64,000 nucleotides of DNA. Source: Enoplolaimus lenunculus (lineage: Eukaryota > Nematoda > Enoplea > Enoplida > Thoracostomopsidae). A program made the translations under genes and the position numbers. Numbering within the stretch: the stretch's first letter is position 1; every line of letters starts with the position of its first letter. A model generated the notes under the pieces. That model did not search any database and had not been told where the DNA came from. It saw only the letters and a list, made by a program, of their open reading frames with translations. The stretch spans positions 186,001 to 250,000 of the forward strand of contig JASANG010001546.1 of NCBI GenBank assembly GCA_030248215.1. The letters are read 5' to 3'. Below, piece by piece: positions 45,497 through 56,560 of the stretch.

Positions 45497-45764
45497 GTTA
45501 TGATATATGCAGATTGTTTCAATAGGTTTCAAGTTGCGACGCAAACTTAAAATTTCACAAGTATTGTTGTAAATATTGTATGTTCATTCGTATTTTCTAT
45601 TTATCAGACACATAATTTCAACTCAAGATTTGACCACAGCGCTATATAATGTAGGGTCTAAATTTAGTTTTGATGTTATACTCAAAATTGCCTCAGTCGA
45701 ATTGACTTTTTTAATTATGGCGTATATTTGAGTATGATGAGAGCTGTTCTCAGATTAACTACTT

Positions 45765-46050
45765 GGCATATTACGAGTCGAAAATAATGTACCCAGCGCA
45801 CGTTGCGTTTTTGCGGCATTCTCTCACTTTGAGGCGATGGGTTGAGACCGTAAAATTAAGAGGAATATCTCCTCAAATGCATAATAGAAATATTCCGCTT
45901 ATGTGCTTGACGTCAGCCCCGTTAATTTTTTATGTCTGTAATGCATCTATTGTCGACACCCCTCATACGAGGGGGTCATACGAAAACCACAACGCGCTGG
46001 GGTACATTTAATTCCACGCGTAAGAAAGTTGCATACTCTTGTCAAAAGAG
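45765..46050. mobile_element. MITE family W, copy 4, diverged
   Basis: AATGTACCCAGCGCACGTTG at the left; AACGCGCTGGGGTACAT and GTTGCATACTCTTGTC at the right. Confidence 0.65.
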
Positions 46051-46669
46051 TCATTATTGACTATGGCGTACAGTAGCCATCAAAATTAATTTGACAGACC
46101 GCACCCGTTTAAAAATACGATTTAATGGATGTGCCCGAACCCGCAGGGATCAGTAATCCCGACCATCGCATTGGACGCTGCGCAAACACCATTTGTTCCC
46201 AAGTGGTTGTGTCAAATTCATTTTTATTCATTTATATATTTGCTCAAAGCAATTATGAACTCCTGAAATATATTTAAATACATGTTAGCTTTATAGAAAA
46301 ATAGTGATTTTCCCCAATAAAGTTTGGTTACATAACATACAATTAATATGACAACTTTCGAACCAAAATCGCTTTTTCAACGCATCATTAATAATTGCCA
46401 AATTATGCATTTGCGTCGACCAGCGGCCAGAAACACTGCAAATCGCTGCGTGTGCAACTGCAATTTTGTCGAAAAATTGCAGACGAACGGCGCAGTTGTT
46501 GTTGTTGTTGTTTTTGCCTGCAATCATAGTTTAAATTTTTGGTTTTGACTAAAAAAATCGCGTAAGAAATGTTTTTGTTTTGTACAGAAATCTTCGTAAA
46601 CAGTCACATTCAAAGTTTCATATCATTTTTCTATGTTGCAGTATTAATCTATATTAATATACATGAGTA

Positions 46670-46698
46670 TATATATGTATGTATGTATGTATGTATAT
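46670..46698. repeat. (TATG)n microsatellite
   Basis: About six GTAT units. Confidence 0.85.
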
Positions 46699-48192
46699 AG
46701 TCGCATCCGTTATACATGACTAAAAAATTATTTTTTTTTGTATAAAATGATATTTACTTGTTTCGATTTTCTTGCCGAGATTTTACGAAATTTTCCTTTT
46801 TGTCTACAAAGTTTTCAGGGATTCGAAATTAGCTGGAATACTTGTGAAAAATTAAGCGTTGAATTTTGCTATTTTTTTCACTTTTCGCTACCAAACACAG
46901 CAACGAATAGTGCGTTTTAGAAGCTGATGATTTTTTCGCGGTAAAATTGACAAAGCTAAGATTTAAAAACAACCGGGGCGTCGTTTCAATTCTAAATCTC
47001 AGTAGACAGGATGATGGTTCCAGGGTATTCGAGGCCCAGCCCATTCCAACCACCGTCTGTTTGATAAGATGCTTTGCAAGGTATCAACCAGGATCGCAAT
47101 AGCTCATCTAAAAATGGGATCGATTATAATAAAGTGTTCCGAATCCTGCTTCTAGGATTATCCTTCGAGAAAACGGGCTGTATTTGAAAGGTATACGGGC
47201 CATGGTCCCAAGGATATTTAAGCAAATACCGCAGTTTCATATAAATACTGCACGAACCTTTTTAGACCGTTTCATGATAAATTATACATGAACGTTTTTG
47301 GTGTTATTTATTACAAATTAGCTCTAAATACCTACGTTAATGTGTTTTAGTTTGCCAATAAATGAGCTTAAAACCTTTAAATTAATGCATTGCAATTATC
47401 TGGTGCAAAATAACGCATGCAATATGCAGTATCACATGGGAATGTACGAGTTGAAATGTATTTTTATGTTTATTTTTAATTTCAACGCAAATTGAACAAC
47501 AATTGAACGTACAGTTTAACTTGTCGTTTAAGCTTCAAAACATTGTTTCACAGTAAAATTGGCATGATTAGATACTGTCGTTTCGTTGCGGTGGTATTCA
47601 GTTCAACAACAACGTTTTGGGATCAGGGGGGTGGGAACATTTTGGATAATTCCACGCCAGAACAAAACCAAGATTTCATTTCGGGGGGAGGGGGGGTAGA
47701 AAATGTCATTGTATGGACTGTGGAAGGCAACAAGTTATTATATTTAATCCTGAAAATCACCGTTTTGTCTGTTCAGAACTTTTGCGAACGATCTCTTGTT
47801 TATTTGAACACAACGAAACCCGGACCGAAAATTGGTCCGAGAGGAACGAACGGATTCGGAATGGGATGAGGGTTGCACCCGAACTTCAGAAAATTGGAAA
47901 AAATTGATATGGTCAAGAATTCTACATTGCGATAGCTTCTCGTTGCAGAAATGTTGTTTCTCTCTCTAGTAGCAGTTTCTGGTTACACAACCAGGCTGGC
48001 TCGTTGACTCGTTTGTCAGAAACGCGGTCGGATTGAGTAAGAGCCCAACATGATGCAATTGGAGGTGAAAAATACTGGAGCCACTGCCGGATTCGGAAGT
48101 CGTTTTTTGACAAAGCTGGAGGGAAATGGACGCAGACCTCCGGATGTAGCCTGATGCCCATGACTTTGACCTGGTTTATAGTAGGTTACGTA

Positions 48193-48630
48193 CTGTAGTG
48201 AACCGAACAAGAGTGGGGGACTGATATTTATTTGGTCTCTCCAGAGGGAACCCCTGGTTATTCGGTCACGGACTGTTATTTATGTTTGACCCATGCTCCA
48301 CCGCCCTTCGTTACTGAATATTCGGTACTGCAGTTATCCGTTGAATTAAACGTTTATTTGTCTTGTGTCATTAGCTTGAGCGATAATGCAAGGTTATACT
48401 TAGGAATGTACTTTCAAAACATAAGTACGCTTTAAAGTTTCGAACTCAAATTATTTGTTCCTGGAGATATTTATGCGCTACAATTCGGGATAACTGATAT
48501 TTGTGGACTCTAATTAGGGTTTAGGGACTCTATCCGCTTACGGACTCTTATTAGGGATACGGACTCCTATTGATTGATACTAAATTGGGGACCCACCTCT
48601 TATTACCCCCTCTTATTCGGGTTACTACAG
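48193..48630. mobile_element. MITE family C, copy 3
   Basis: Ends CTGTAGTGAACCGAACAAGA and the complement of CTTATTCGGGTTACTACAG, flanked by TA. The longest of the three copies. Confidence 0.88.
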
Positions 48631-48860
48631 TACGGTACGATTTGACTGTGATTTTTCAACTTTTGATAAATTAGTTATCTCACTTTGAATTAAATTATAA
48701 ATCATTTGACAATGTTGCAATTAACACTAAAACCTTATACTAATGTACTAAGTACTACCTTTGTACGCAGATATCAACTCTACTCGAAATTATTCAAGTT
48801 AATAGTAGTGCGAGTTAATTTTTTAAGAATATTTAATTTTTATTGTTTCTATGAAACGCA

Positions 48861-49125
48861 GAAGTGGATCCAAAAATTTCTGACCGGGGGGGCGGGGGGC
48901 TGGCAAACATTATGAAACGCAAAAATTGAAAGGTAGGGAGCTAATCATTTATCGCTAACAAATTTTCTGGGTGCCACAAATGGTAAGGTAGGTAGGTACC
49001 TTACCATCACAAAAAGTTCTTCGCGAACAATTCGTAAAAAATTGCAAGGTAGGGACATTACCATTTTAATACAAAAATTTAGGGGGCGTACGCATCTCCT
49101 CGCTCTCCCTCTGGATCTGCTAGTG
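48861..49125. mobile_element. family H-like element, diverged
   Basis: AAGTGGATCCAAAAATTTCT at the left and CCTCTGGATCTGCTAGTG at the right; includes two AAGGTAGG...ACCTTACC motifs. Similar remnants at 895-950 and 59980-60150. Confidence 0.5.
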
Positions 49126-49936
49126 ATGAAAAGTCATCTTTTATATCACCTTAAACTGAATTTGAATTTCTAAATCAGTCTGACAGGGATGCAAGGTGGC
49201 CCCATCCAAGCAAAACCTTTCCAACAGGCAGCAAATGTAAAATTTCATGCAAATTTAGTACTTAAATTGCGTTTTGCTTCTTGCTCGCTTCGCTCTCGAA
49301 TTGTTTAACTGTCATTTGTCGCGTGGATCCAGTCAGAAACTTCTGGATTTGCCAATACCAAATCACAGTAGTGAGACTTAACAGCGTGTTTGAAACAAAC
49401 GAATTATCTCGCCTGCACAACAGTGGGTATAGTCAAGATCGCTGAAATGCTGCCAGCTAGCATACATACAGTGTACTGTACTATATTGCATGTGTACATA
49501 ATGGACAATCATGTCTTACATTCTTACAATCATTCAATATTGTGGTTCATTTTCTGGTTTAGGTTTCATTAAAATTAAAGAAATTGAAATATTTGAAATT
49601 TACTTAAAATGACAAATGAGACAACCGGAAGTCAATTTGTTCGAATGTTAAGCAAACATGGGTGGAAGTAAGTTTTACGAATTTGGAAAAGTTTAACAAT
49701 AAATGTATGACGTGTTCTGTTTATGCAACTGGATACATTCTGTGTACAAACGAATCAACTTAGCGAACGTCGGTATATTTGTCGTTTGGCGTCGTCTGTC
49801 GCCGGACAACGCCGCAAAACAAATAATTTTTACGAATAAAAAGCAGGTTTGCTATGCCGTCCAGCAAATCATACATGGTACCGTACGGCATCAGACGACG
49901 CCAAATGACAACGCCGGACATTCCGGCGACGCTTAT

Positions 49937-50381
49937 GGGTTGCGCTGTACTTTTTTGACGTCCGGAGCAGTCCGTCACCTGACCGGCGCCGTCCGTCACC
50001 GTCCGTCGTCCGCACGGCGCCGTCCGTCACCGTCCGTCGTCCGCACGGCGCCGTCCATCACCGTCCGTCTTCCGCACGGCGCCGTCCGTCACCGTCCGTC
50101 GTCCGCACGGCGCCGTCCGTCACCGTCCGTCGTCCGCACGGCGCCGTCCATCACCGTCCGTCGTCCGCACGGCGCCGTCCGTCACCGTCCGTCGTCCGCA
50201 CGGTGCCGTCCGTCACCGTCCGTTGCCCGTACGGCGCCGTCCGTCATATGTACGCAGTTGTCCGCCGCCCGTACGCGGCCGTCCGTCACCGTGCGGAATC
50301 GTACATAAATAACTCACGTACGAAACCATGTAAGTGACGGACGGAGACAGACGGCACCGCACGACAAGTATAGCGCAACCC
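49937..50381. mobile_element. GC-rich MITE family Q with 31-bp internal minisatellite
   Basis: Inverted ends GGGTTGCGCTGTACTTTTTT and the complement of AAGTATAGCGCAACCC. The interior is about nine 31-bp units of GTCCGTCACCGTCCGTCGTC plus GCACGGCGCC, far richer in GC than anything around it. It opens a 201-codon Arg/Ser/Pro frame that I do not take as a gene. Confidence 0.88.
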
Positions 50382-50819
50382 TTAAGCCATTGAAAAAACC
50401 GCAAAAGTATAGCGCTATCTGAGAGATCGTAGGCAGACAGGCCGCCGTGGGCTCAAGAAACCTATGGGTTCCCTTGGTAAAGTTTTCGCACCCTGTGGTA
50501 TACCATGCAAAATCACCAACTTGCTCCTTCTAGAGTGGTGTTGGCCCCGTGGATGTTGAGCTGGCTACGAGTCTGGCGACTACTGTACTGGCACGCAATG
50601 GTACCGTAAAATGGTTAAAAATACATACCCGAAGCCAACTCTCTTTGTTAAAGTCGGCTATAAATTTTTCAACAGGGGAATACAAGGGTTTTCGTTGACT
50701 TTCAAGGTTGAAACATTGTATGAGGGCAAAATTTTCCAATGGGGGGTTGTGTCTCTCCGCCTCTCCCCCTTGGTTACGGGCTTGCTAACGTGTTGCAATC
50801 TAGGATCTCAACACTCCAG

Positions 50820-50906
50820 TGTGCTTATTGTATGCTGTTTAGACTCGACAATGAAGATCATGTGTTTGACAATGAAATTAACTCACTTTACAAGACATTC
50901 AATCAG
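50820..50906 (+). CDS. candidate extra exon of the LMO7-like gene
   Basis: An open frame of 29 codons from CTCCAG|TGT to a very good donor AATCAG|GTACGT. Both borders are phase 0, so inserting it between 27364 and 53692 would not disturb the frame. An alternative acceptor at 50803 (CAATCTAG) has a different phase. The peptide CAYCMLFRLDNEDHVFDNE and following INSLYKTFNQ has ordinary composition but no family match that I know. A diverged repeat ends just upstream near 50790. Confidence 0.25.
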
Positions 50907-51046
50907 GTACGTGAACAATTTTAACGGTAAAATTGCCAAAATAGGTTTTTAGTTTTTAGGCTTAGGCTTTGGTTTAGGTTTAGACTGACTTACAAAAATA
51001 ATAGTCAGTTATGTCGTGAGTGGACTTTTACCTTAATGGCAACTGT

Positions 51047-51213
51047 ATAGAACAGGGCTGTAAGAGTAGTATAAACATATTCCTAAGTCTAAGCTTTACG
51101 CTAAGCGTGAGCTTATAGCTAAGTCTAAGCTTAAGCAAAAAATTAGTCTAAAGCATAAGCTGACTGTATTGCAGTTATACAGAAAAACGTTCCGCCGCCT
51201 GATCTTTGGACCT
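51047..51213. mobile_element. MITE family A, decayed ends
   Basis: TATAGAACAGGGCTGTAAGA, hexamers, AAAAATTAGTCTAAAGCATA and AACGTTCCGCCGCCTGATC. Confidence 0.7.
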
Positions 51214-51565
51214 TCCAACTGTGCGTGGAAGGTAAATATTCTGCGTATCGAATATAAATGAATATTTTGCAAACTTTGCAGTTTACAATCATTTGCTGTG
51301 TAGTCATGTCAATAACCCTTGCATTACAAGTCAAACAAGCGGCTCGTCTTCGATGAACGTTCTTCTTTGTTTAAATAATTCATTCTTTTTTCATTAAATA
51401 TTTTTCATTTAAAATTGTATTTTTTATTTATTTTTGTTCATTTTGTTTGATTGTTTTTGCTTTTAATTTTAACATCATACGTTTTACAGGTACGACGTTA
51501 AAAGTTTGTTCAGTTTGTGCTGTCAAAAATTTCTCTATCACCTTAGAAGACAAATTCGAAACTTT

Positions 51566-51754
51566 GGCCCATGTAAAGATCATGGGCGGAACGTTTTTTG
51601 TGGGGCTGCAATACAGTAACTTTAAGCTTTAGATTTATTTTTTGCGTGGCTTAAGCTTACGCTTAGGCTTAGGAGTATACTCATTCTTATGCTTATGCTT
51701 TAAGTTTAGGAGTTTGCTTATAACACTGTTCCGCCCCTGTTCTTTACATTGGCT
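51566..51754. mobile_element. MITE family A between two copies of a 30-bp direct repeat
   Basis: Ends GGCCCATGTAAAGATCATGG and the complement of CTGTTCTTTACATTGGC. The sequence before it (ATCACCTTAGAAGACAAATT then CGAAACTTT) and after it (CTCACCTTGGCGACAAACTC then GAAACTTTA) are about 30-bp near-identical direct repeats, much longer than an 8-bp target duplication. Confidence 0.8.
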
Positions 51755-52640
51755 CTCACCTTGGCGACAAACTCGAAACTTTAAACGGTACTAAATACTA
51801 TGTTTAACTTTACCTTACACTTACCCTGTCTTATTATGGAAGGTAATCCACTTCAAAGTTTCAAACGTGTGTCATGTATTTTTTGAGTTACCATTAAAGA
51901 ATAGTTTCTACTACAAAATCATTTTGACTCGCGTTAATATTTGCTACTCCAACGTTTTAGAGACGTGGGTTTGCGATTAAGTTTTGTTTTCAAGTGTAAA
52001 TTTAAAAAAACTTTTTTCATAATTTCGAAATTTATCACTTTTTGAGGTGACAGCTGGGAATTTTTGGAGATAAGGGTGAATACGTATCTCAACAGTTGAC
52101 GTTACTTGTTGGTATACGTAACGTAAGCGTAAGCCTATTCCTAAGCCTGATCCTAGTTTTGGACTAACAATCAACGTTAAGGAAGGCAAGTCTGAAGGCT
52201 GAGCCGGTTCGGTTGGTGGGATGTGGGGACGACACCCCGATTGGCCCATCCAAGGGTTCATGTTTCATCGAGGTCTCTAGCCCGTCCCTGATCTCGTATA
52301 ATTTATATAAACCGTAAATCACGGGGTTGCATGTCAGAATATAAAGTACGGATACGTTTATGCAATATTTCAGTGAGTTGAAATTATATCGAACTGGTAG
52401 AAAAAGTTTTAGTTTCTCTAGAAAAGTTTCAATTTCGTCTGTAGGGGTTATCTGAAATATTTAAATGCCCCCCCCTGATAAATTTTTAGCAAATGTTCAG
52501 CTGGCTTTGGGGCTGCCAAGATTGACTTGGTCCGTCACTTGTCGTGGGTAGTAACTACAGACCTATGTAAACATTTAATCACTATACTTACTTATTACCC
52601 CCGTGTGCCTAAACTTTCTTATGTTCGTACAGTGGTTAAA

Positions 52641-52919
52641 GCCCTATTCACACGTGCGCAAGTTTTTGCTGCGAGAACTTGCAGTTGCAACTTGCACTTG
52701 CAAGTTTTGTTTAAAATCGCGTTCGAAAACGTTGCAGCTGCAAATAATTCATTAAAAATCATAGCTAGGAATTTAGTTCTCATGTGTGAATACCTATATA
52801 TGCAAATTCACTGAATTTAATGCAGCCGCTTACTGATTGGCTGATGAACAAATGCCAGTTCTGCGTGCAATTTGCAGCTGCAAGTTCTCGCAGTAAAATC
52901 TTGCACGAGTGAATATGGC
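52641..52919. mobile_element. MITE family P, copy with TTAA flanks
   Basis: GCCCTATTCACACGTGCGCA at the left and the complement of TTGCACGAGTGAATATGGC at the right. TTAA lies beside both ends (one extra base on the left), the target of piggyBac-type transposases. Confidence 0.82.
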
Positions 52920-53691
52920 TTAATACAAGCACGAGTTGTCGAGTACAGTACCCCAGGGTAAAAATATCTTTCAATTGAAATCCAATTCAATGACCCTTGT
53001 TCACTTATTAAGTGGCCTGTTGAGCAAATGTGTCTCTCACAGCTATTTTTTGATGAAAACTTTCTTTTAAAACTACTTTTAAGTAAATGAAAATAGAATT
53101 AAAATAAGATGCAAAAAATATACTTTTTTTACTGAATATATCATTTTATGCTTTTATTTTGAATAAATGAGGAGACGAACACTGTGGAATATTAAGTTTG
53201 TGAAATAATTATTGTGTTTGTGAATTTTTTTCGTTTGCACTTTTATTAATTTTATATATTTTTTCATCTCTTTTTTTGTTTTTGCTTATTTCGAAAATAG
53301 ATTTTACACAGCGGCGAGTTTGGCACCGGTGACTCCCCGAAATGGGGGAACCTTTGTTGAAAATAATTGTAATTATAAGGGGGGAAGAAATGTAGATTGT
53401 TTGTTTGCTTGACCCCAATGGCAAATCCAGAATGTTCCGGTCGAAGCGGATACTTTTTGTGTACTGCAGCAGTGTTATTTGTTTTAAGTCTGACCGTTTG
53501 CAGCGAAAGTACAAAAATTTTCAATTTGTGTTGTAACTTCTCTATATTTTTAATATATTTGGCTAAAAAACACATTGTGAACTAACTTGAAACACTTAAT
53601 ATTTAAAATTACTGTCATTTGCATATTTGTCTCAAAATTGACCCTCACCGATTTCTGATTCGAAAAATATATACCAAAACCGCAATTTCAG

Positions 53692-53904
53692 CAATCACCG
53701 ATGGCAATATTATCCAATGATCAATGCGACCAATCAGCGAACGATTCATTTTCGGACCGCTACCGTAATCCTCGCGGGGTCTGTGGGATGACTTCAGGGT
53801 CCCTCAGTCCAAATGTGGCACCACCGTGTCTATTGAGCAAAATCGACACCGACAGTGGTCATTATGGTTCAGACGAGGTTGTCGGCGAGGATCAAAGTTC
53901 ACGT
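53692..53904 (+). CDS. LMO7-like scaffold, Ser-rich linker exon
   Basis: The acceptor is CCGCAATTTCAG and the donor CGT|GTGAGT, phase 0 on both sides, 71 codons. The protein is polar and Ser/Asp/Asn-rich (SANDSFSDRYRNPRG, IDTDSGHYGSDEVVGEDQSS) with no recognised domain. It fits the long unstructured region between the N-terminal motif and the PDZ domain in LMO7-type proteins. Its place in the gene rests on strand, borders and phase, not on family similarity. Confidence 0.7.
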
Positions 53905-54002
53905 GTGAGTATGGCAGTGTTCGGCGTCTGAATAAATGATGATTCAAGTTTTGGCTCTTGTTCACTTTTCTCCACTTGTACGCTCACGTACGATCTTGTA
54001 TG

Positions 54003-54252
54003 GTTACAGACGGTGTCGGACGGTGACGGACGGTGTCGGACGGTGACGGACGGTGTCGGACGGTGACGGACGGTGTCGGACGGTGACGGACAGTGACGGA
54101 CGGTGACGGACGGTGGCGGACGTTGATGGACGGTGACGGACGGTGATGGACGGTGGCGGACGTTGGCGGACGGAGACGGACGGTGTCGGACGGTGTCGAA
54201 CGGTGACGGACGGCGCCGGACGGTGACGGACGACAAATTTAGCGCCACCCTT
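54003..54252. mobile_element. MITE family Q, truncated, with 11-12-bp GACGGACGGTG array
   Basis: About 230 bases of GACGGACGGTGTCG/GACGGACGGTGACG units ending AAATTTAGCGCCACCCTTA, a diverged form of the family Q right terminus. The left terminus is missing. It begins about 100 bases after the donor at 53904. Confidence 0.8.
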
Positions 54253-54426
54253 ACTAAAACTGAAACTACGCCTGGGTCTGAGACTTAACGCCAAATCTTT
54301 GGGGCGATGGGTAACAGCGCCACAGTTTTCGCAGTGAGACTCGAAGCTATTCGAGGCATAACCTTCACTCCAAGCCTACGACAAGAAATTTCGTATTTCC
54401 AGAACATTTTCTCCAAAACTACGCAA

Positions 54427-54699
54427 GCCCTATTCACACGTGCAAGTTTTGGCTGCGAGAACATCCAGCTGTAACGTGCACTTGCAAGTTTTGTCCAAAA
54501 AACCGCTCGAAACACTTACAGCTGCAAGTAATTGATTAAAAATCATAGCTTAGCATTTAGTTCAGATGTGTGAATACCCATGCAAGTTCAGCGAATTAAT
54601 TTCAGCCATTTTCTCAATGGCTGTTGAAAAAATTCATCTTCTGCGTGCAATTTGCAGCTGAAAGTTCTCTCAGCAAAAGCTTGCACGTGTGAATAGGGC
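54427..54699. mobile_element. MITE family P, copy 3
   Basis: GCCCTATTCACACGTGCAAG and the complement of CTTGCACGTGTGAATAGGGC; CACGTG is kept in both ends. Confidence 0.85.
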
Positions 54700-55202
54700 A
54701 TTAGGTTTAGGCTGAGGTTTAGGTTTAGGATTGAAAAAACGAAACATGAAATTTTCTCATGATTACAGCATTGTACCCGGAACCACAATTGATGTTCACA
54801 TCTCTAAACTCAAATCAAAGACACATTGCATCTACAACTTATCAGTTATAAACATTTGTAAATTATTATTTAAACAAGCGTTGTGTTTTTGTTGACAAAA
54901 CGACCGAGAACGAATTGCAGAGCCTACTTTTATTTGAATAACTGTTACATTTTGGATGAAAACTTATACCGCGGCACAAACATAACGAAACAAAATCATT
55001 TTCGAATCAGCATTGAACTGAATTTCTCACAGCCATTAAACACTGAAAATATATCCGGTTCCGCCGACACCATGAGCTTTCAATTTAGATTTCAACTCAA
55101 GTTTGATATCACCCTGTTGCCATGTTTACTAGAACCGGATTCACCTGTTGCCCTTGTCCGTTTATGCAAGTCCAATCGACTAACACTTATGACTCGTTTT
55201 TA

Positions 55203-55480
55203 GGGTTGCGCTGTACTCGACGTCCGGTCCCGTCCGTGTCCGTGAGTCATCCATACGGCACCGTCCGTCACCGTGAGTCATCCAGACGGCACCGTCCGTC
55301 ACCGTGAGTCATCCAGACGGCACCGTCCGTCACCGTGAGTCACCTGTACGGCACCGTCCGTCACTGTGCGTCACCACACGTTATTGTACGTGAGTTATTT
55401 GCATACGGTACCTCACGGTGACAGACGGTGCTGCGCGGTGTCGGACGTCGCCGGACGTCAACAAAAGTATAGCGCAACCC
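55203..55480. mobile_element. MITE family Q, copy just upstream of exon 55531
   Basis: Inverted ends GGGTTGCGCTGTACTCGACG and the complement of AAAAGTATAGCGCAACCC. The interior has three to four 36-bp units containing GTCCGTCACCGTGAGTCATC, and the outer parts pair with each other. It ends 50 bases before the next exon, in the branch-point region. Confidence 0.88.
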
Positions 55481-55530
55481 TTAATGGCAGCTAATAAATG
55501 CTACAGATTGAAGTAATTGTTTATTTTCAG

Positions 55531-55589
55531 AGTTCGAGTCTTTCATGCCTTGAGCGTCAAAGGAAACTTGAACACAATACTGTTCGAAG
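55531..55589 (+). CDS. LMO7-like scaffold, short exon
   Basis: The acceptor is TTGTTTATTTTCAG and the donor GAAG|GTAATT. It encodes SSSLSCLERQRKLEHNTVR plus two bases of a codon, basic and possibly helical. Phase is 0 in and 2 out, matching both neighbours. No domain is seen. Such a short exon is supported mainly by its splice borders and phase. Confidence 0.65.
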
Positions 55590-56212
55590 GTAATTCCAAG
55601 GGGGGGACACCTATTAAAATATTATTGGGTATGCCCCCATTCAAATTAGAATTCGATTACCAGACTACATCAGTTGAAATCAGCTCAACGTGACATTCAA
55701 AAAGACTCCGTTTTGAACTGACACCCTTTCTAATGAGTGTGTCGACTATCGTTGAGTCGAACTGAAAAATAAACTACAGACCGTTTAGGTTCACGATATG
55801 TTTAATTTGGACTCAATAGAACAATGTCGACCGGTTCAAGAATCTTGCTTATAAGCACTCTAGATTGAAATAACTTTGCTAGTTTGCCGAACGGGCAGAG
55901 TAACCCCCCATCTTGTTTTTAAATTTCTCAAAAATATTAATTATAAATTTAGTGGAGGTAGAGGTTAACCTTGGCTAATTCAAATTGAAACAACTTCAAT
56001 ATTCGCGTTCGCGTCTTACTTAATTGTTTCTAAGGGAATATGATAAGTGGCTGTTATGTACTTTATCCCACATTTACGGTTTTAGGCTTAGGTTTAGGTT
56101 AAGATTCAAGTTTTGACTTCGACTTAGTCTTTAGGCGTGAATAAATCTTTTCCCAAGGCTAAGCCTAAACAACGTATATAAGCGAGTATACAAGAGACCA
56201 ATTTTATTTCAG

Positions 56213-56492
56213 GGACTCGTCAGAATCTGGTCATTCGAGCTCTAAGCTTGGAGGGCATAACACCGGTCCTGACACCTCGTTGAACCCTGTTAGACCGTCA
56301 CAAATAGCTATCGCCAGCCGATGTGGGTCGGCCTTATCTGGTTGTTCCAGCATCCAGCCGCCATGGCTCACCAAGTCCCACAGGCTGTACGGATCATGCC
56401 ATGGGTCGACTTCGCTTTCAACTTCATCGGTATCCCTGCCGTGTGGACCACAACCTCAGACAACGTGGAAATACAAGCAGAAACGGGTTCTG
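56213..56492 (+). CDS. LMO7-like scaffold, Ser-rich exon before the PDZ domain
   Basis: The acceptor is CAATTTTATTTCAG. One base completes the codon begun at 55589, then DSSESGHSSSKLGG and a Ser/Pro-rich stretch to WKYKQKR. The 3' border is not certain. CGG|GTTCTG (after 56486) and CTG|GTCAGC (after 56492) both leave phase 0, as the PDZ exon needs, and both are weak donors. The frame stops at TAA 56496-56498. A family H MITE has inserted 69 bases downstream of the end. Confidence 0.65.
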
Positions 56493-56560
56493 GTCAGCTA
56501 ATTTCAGAGTTCAAAATGCCCTTATAATTTAGGCCTGGCAGAGGCGGATGAAGACCTAAC

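Larger units (their letters stand above)
27365..53691. other. 26-kb repeat-filled intron of the LMO7-like gene
   Basis: Joining the exons at 27149 and 53692 keeps the frame, so this span is read as intron, with one low-confidence exon candidate at 50820. It holds many MITEs, listed separately. Between them lies AT-rich sequence with no supported gene, for example 30340-31240, 35090-35700, 37380-38290, 41640-42480, 43550-44600, 46070-48190 and 52930-53690. Short open frames in these stretches have no domain or splice support. Confidence 0.5.

Noticed and set aside
47922-48161. Minus-strand 79-codon frame
   Set aside because: Reads smoothly but has no recognisable domain, splice partner or repeat relation; left unassigned.
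49703-50308. 201-codon Arg/Ser/Pro/Val frame
   Set aside because: Generated by the 31-bp GC-rich array inside a MITE with recognisable inverted ends.
53935-54294. Minus-strand HRPSPSVTVRHRP repeat proteins
   Set aside because: Translation of the GACGG array in a truncated family Q MITE.
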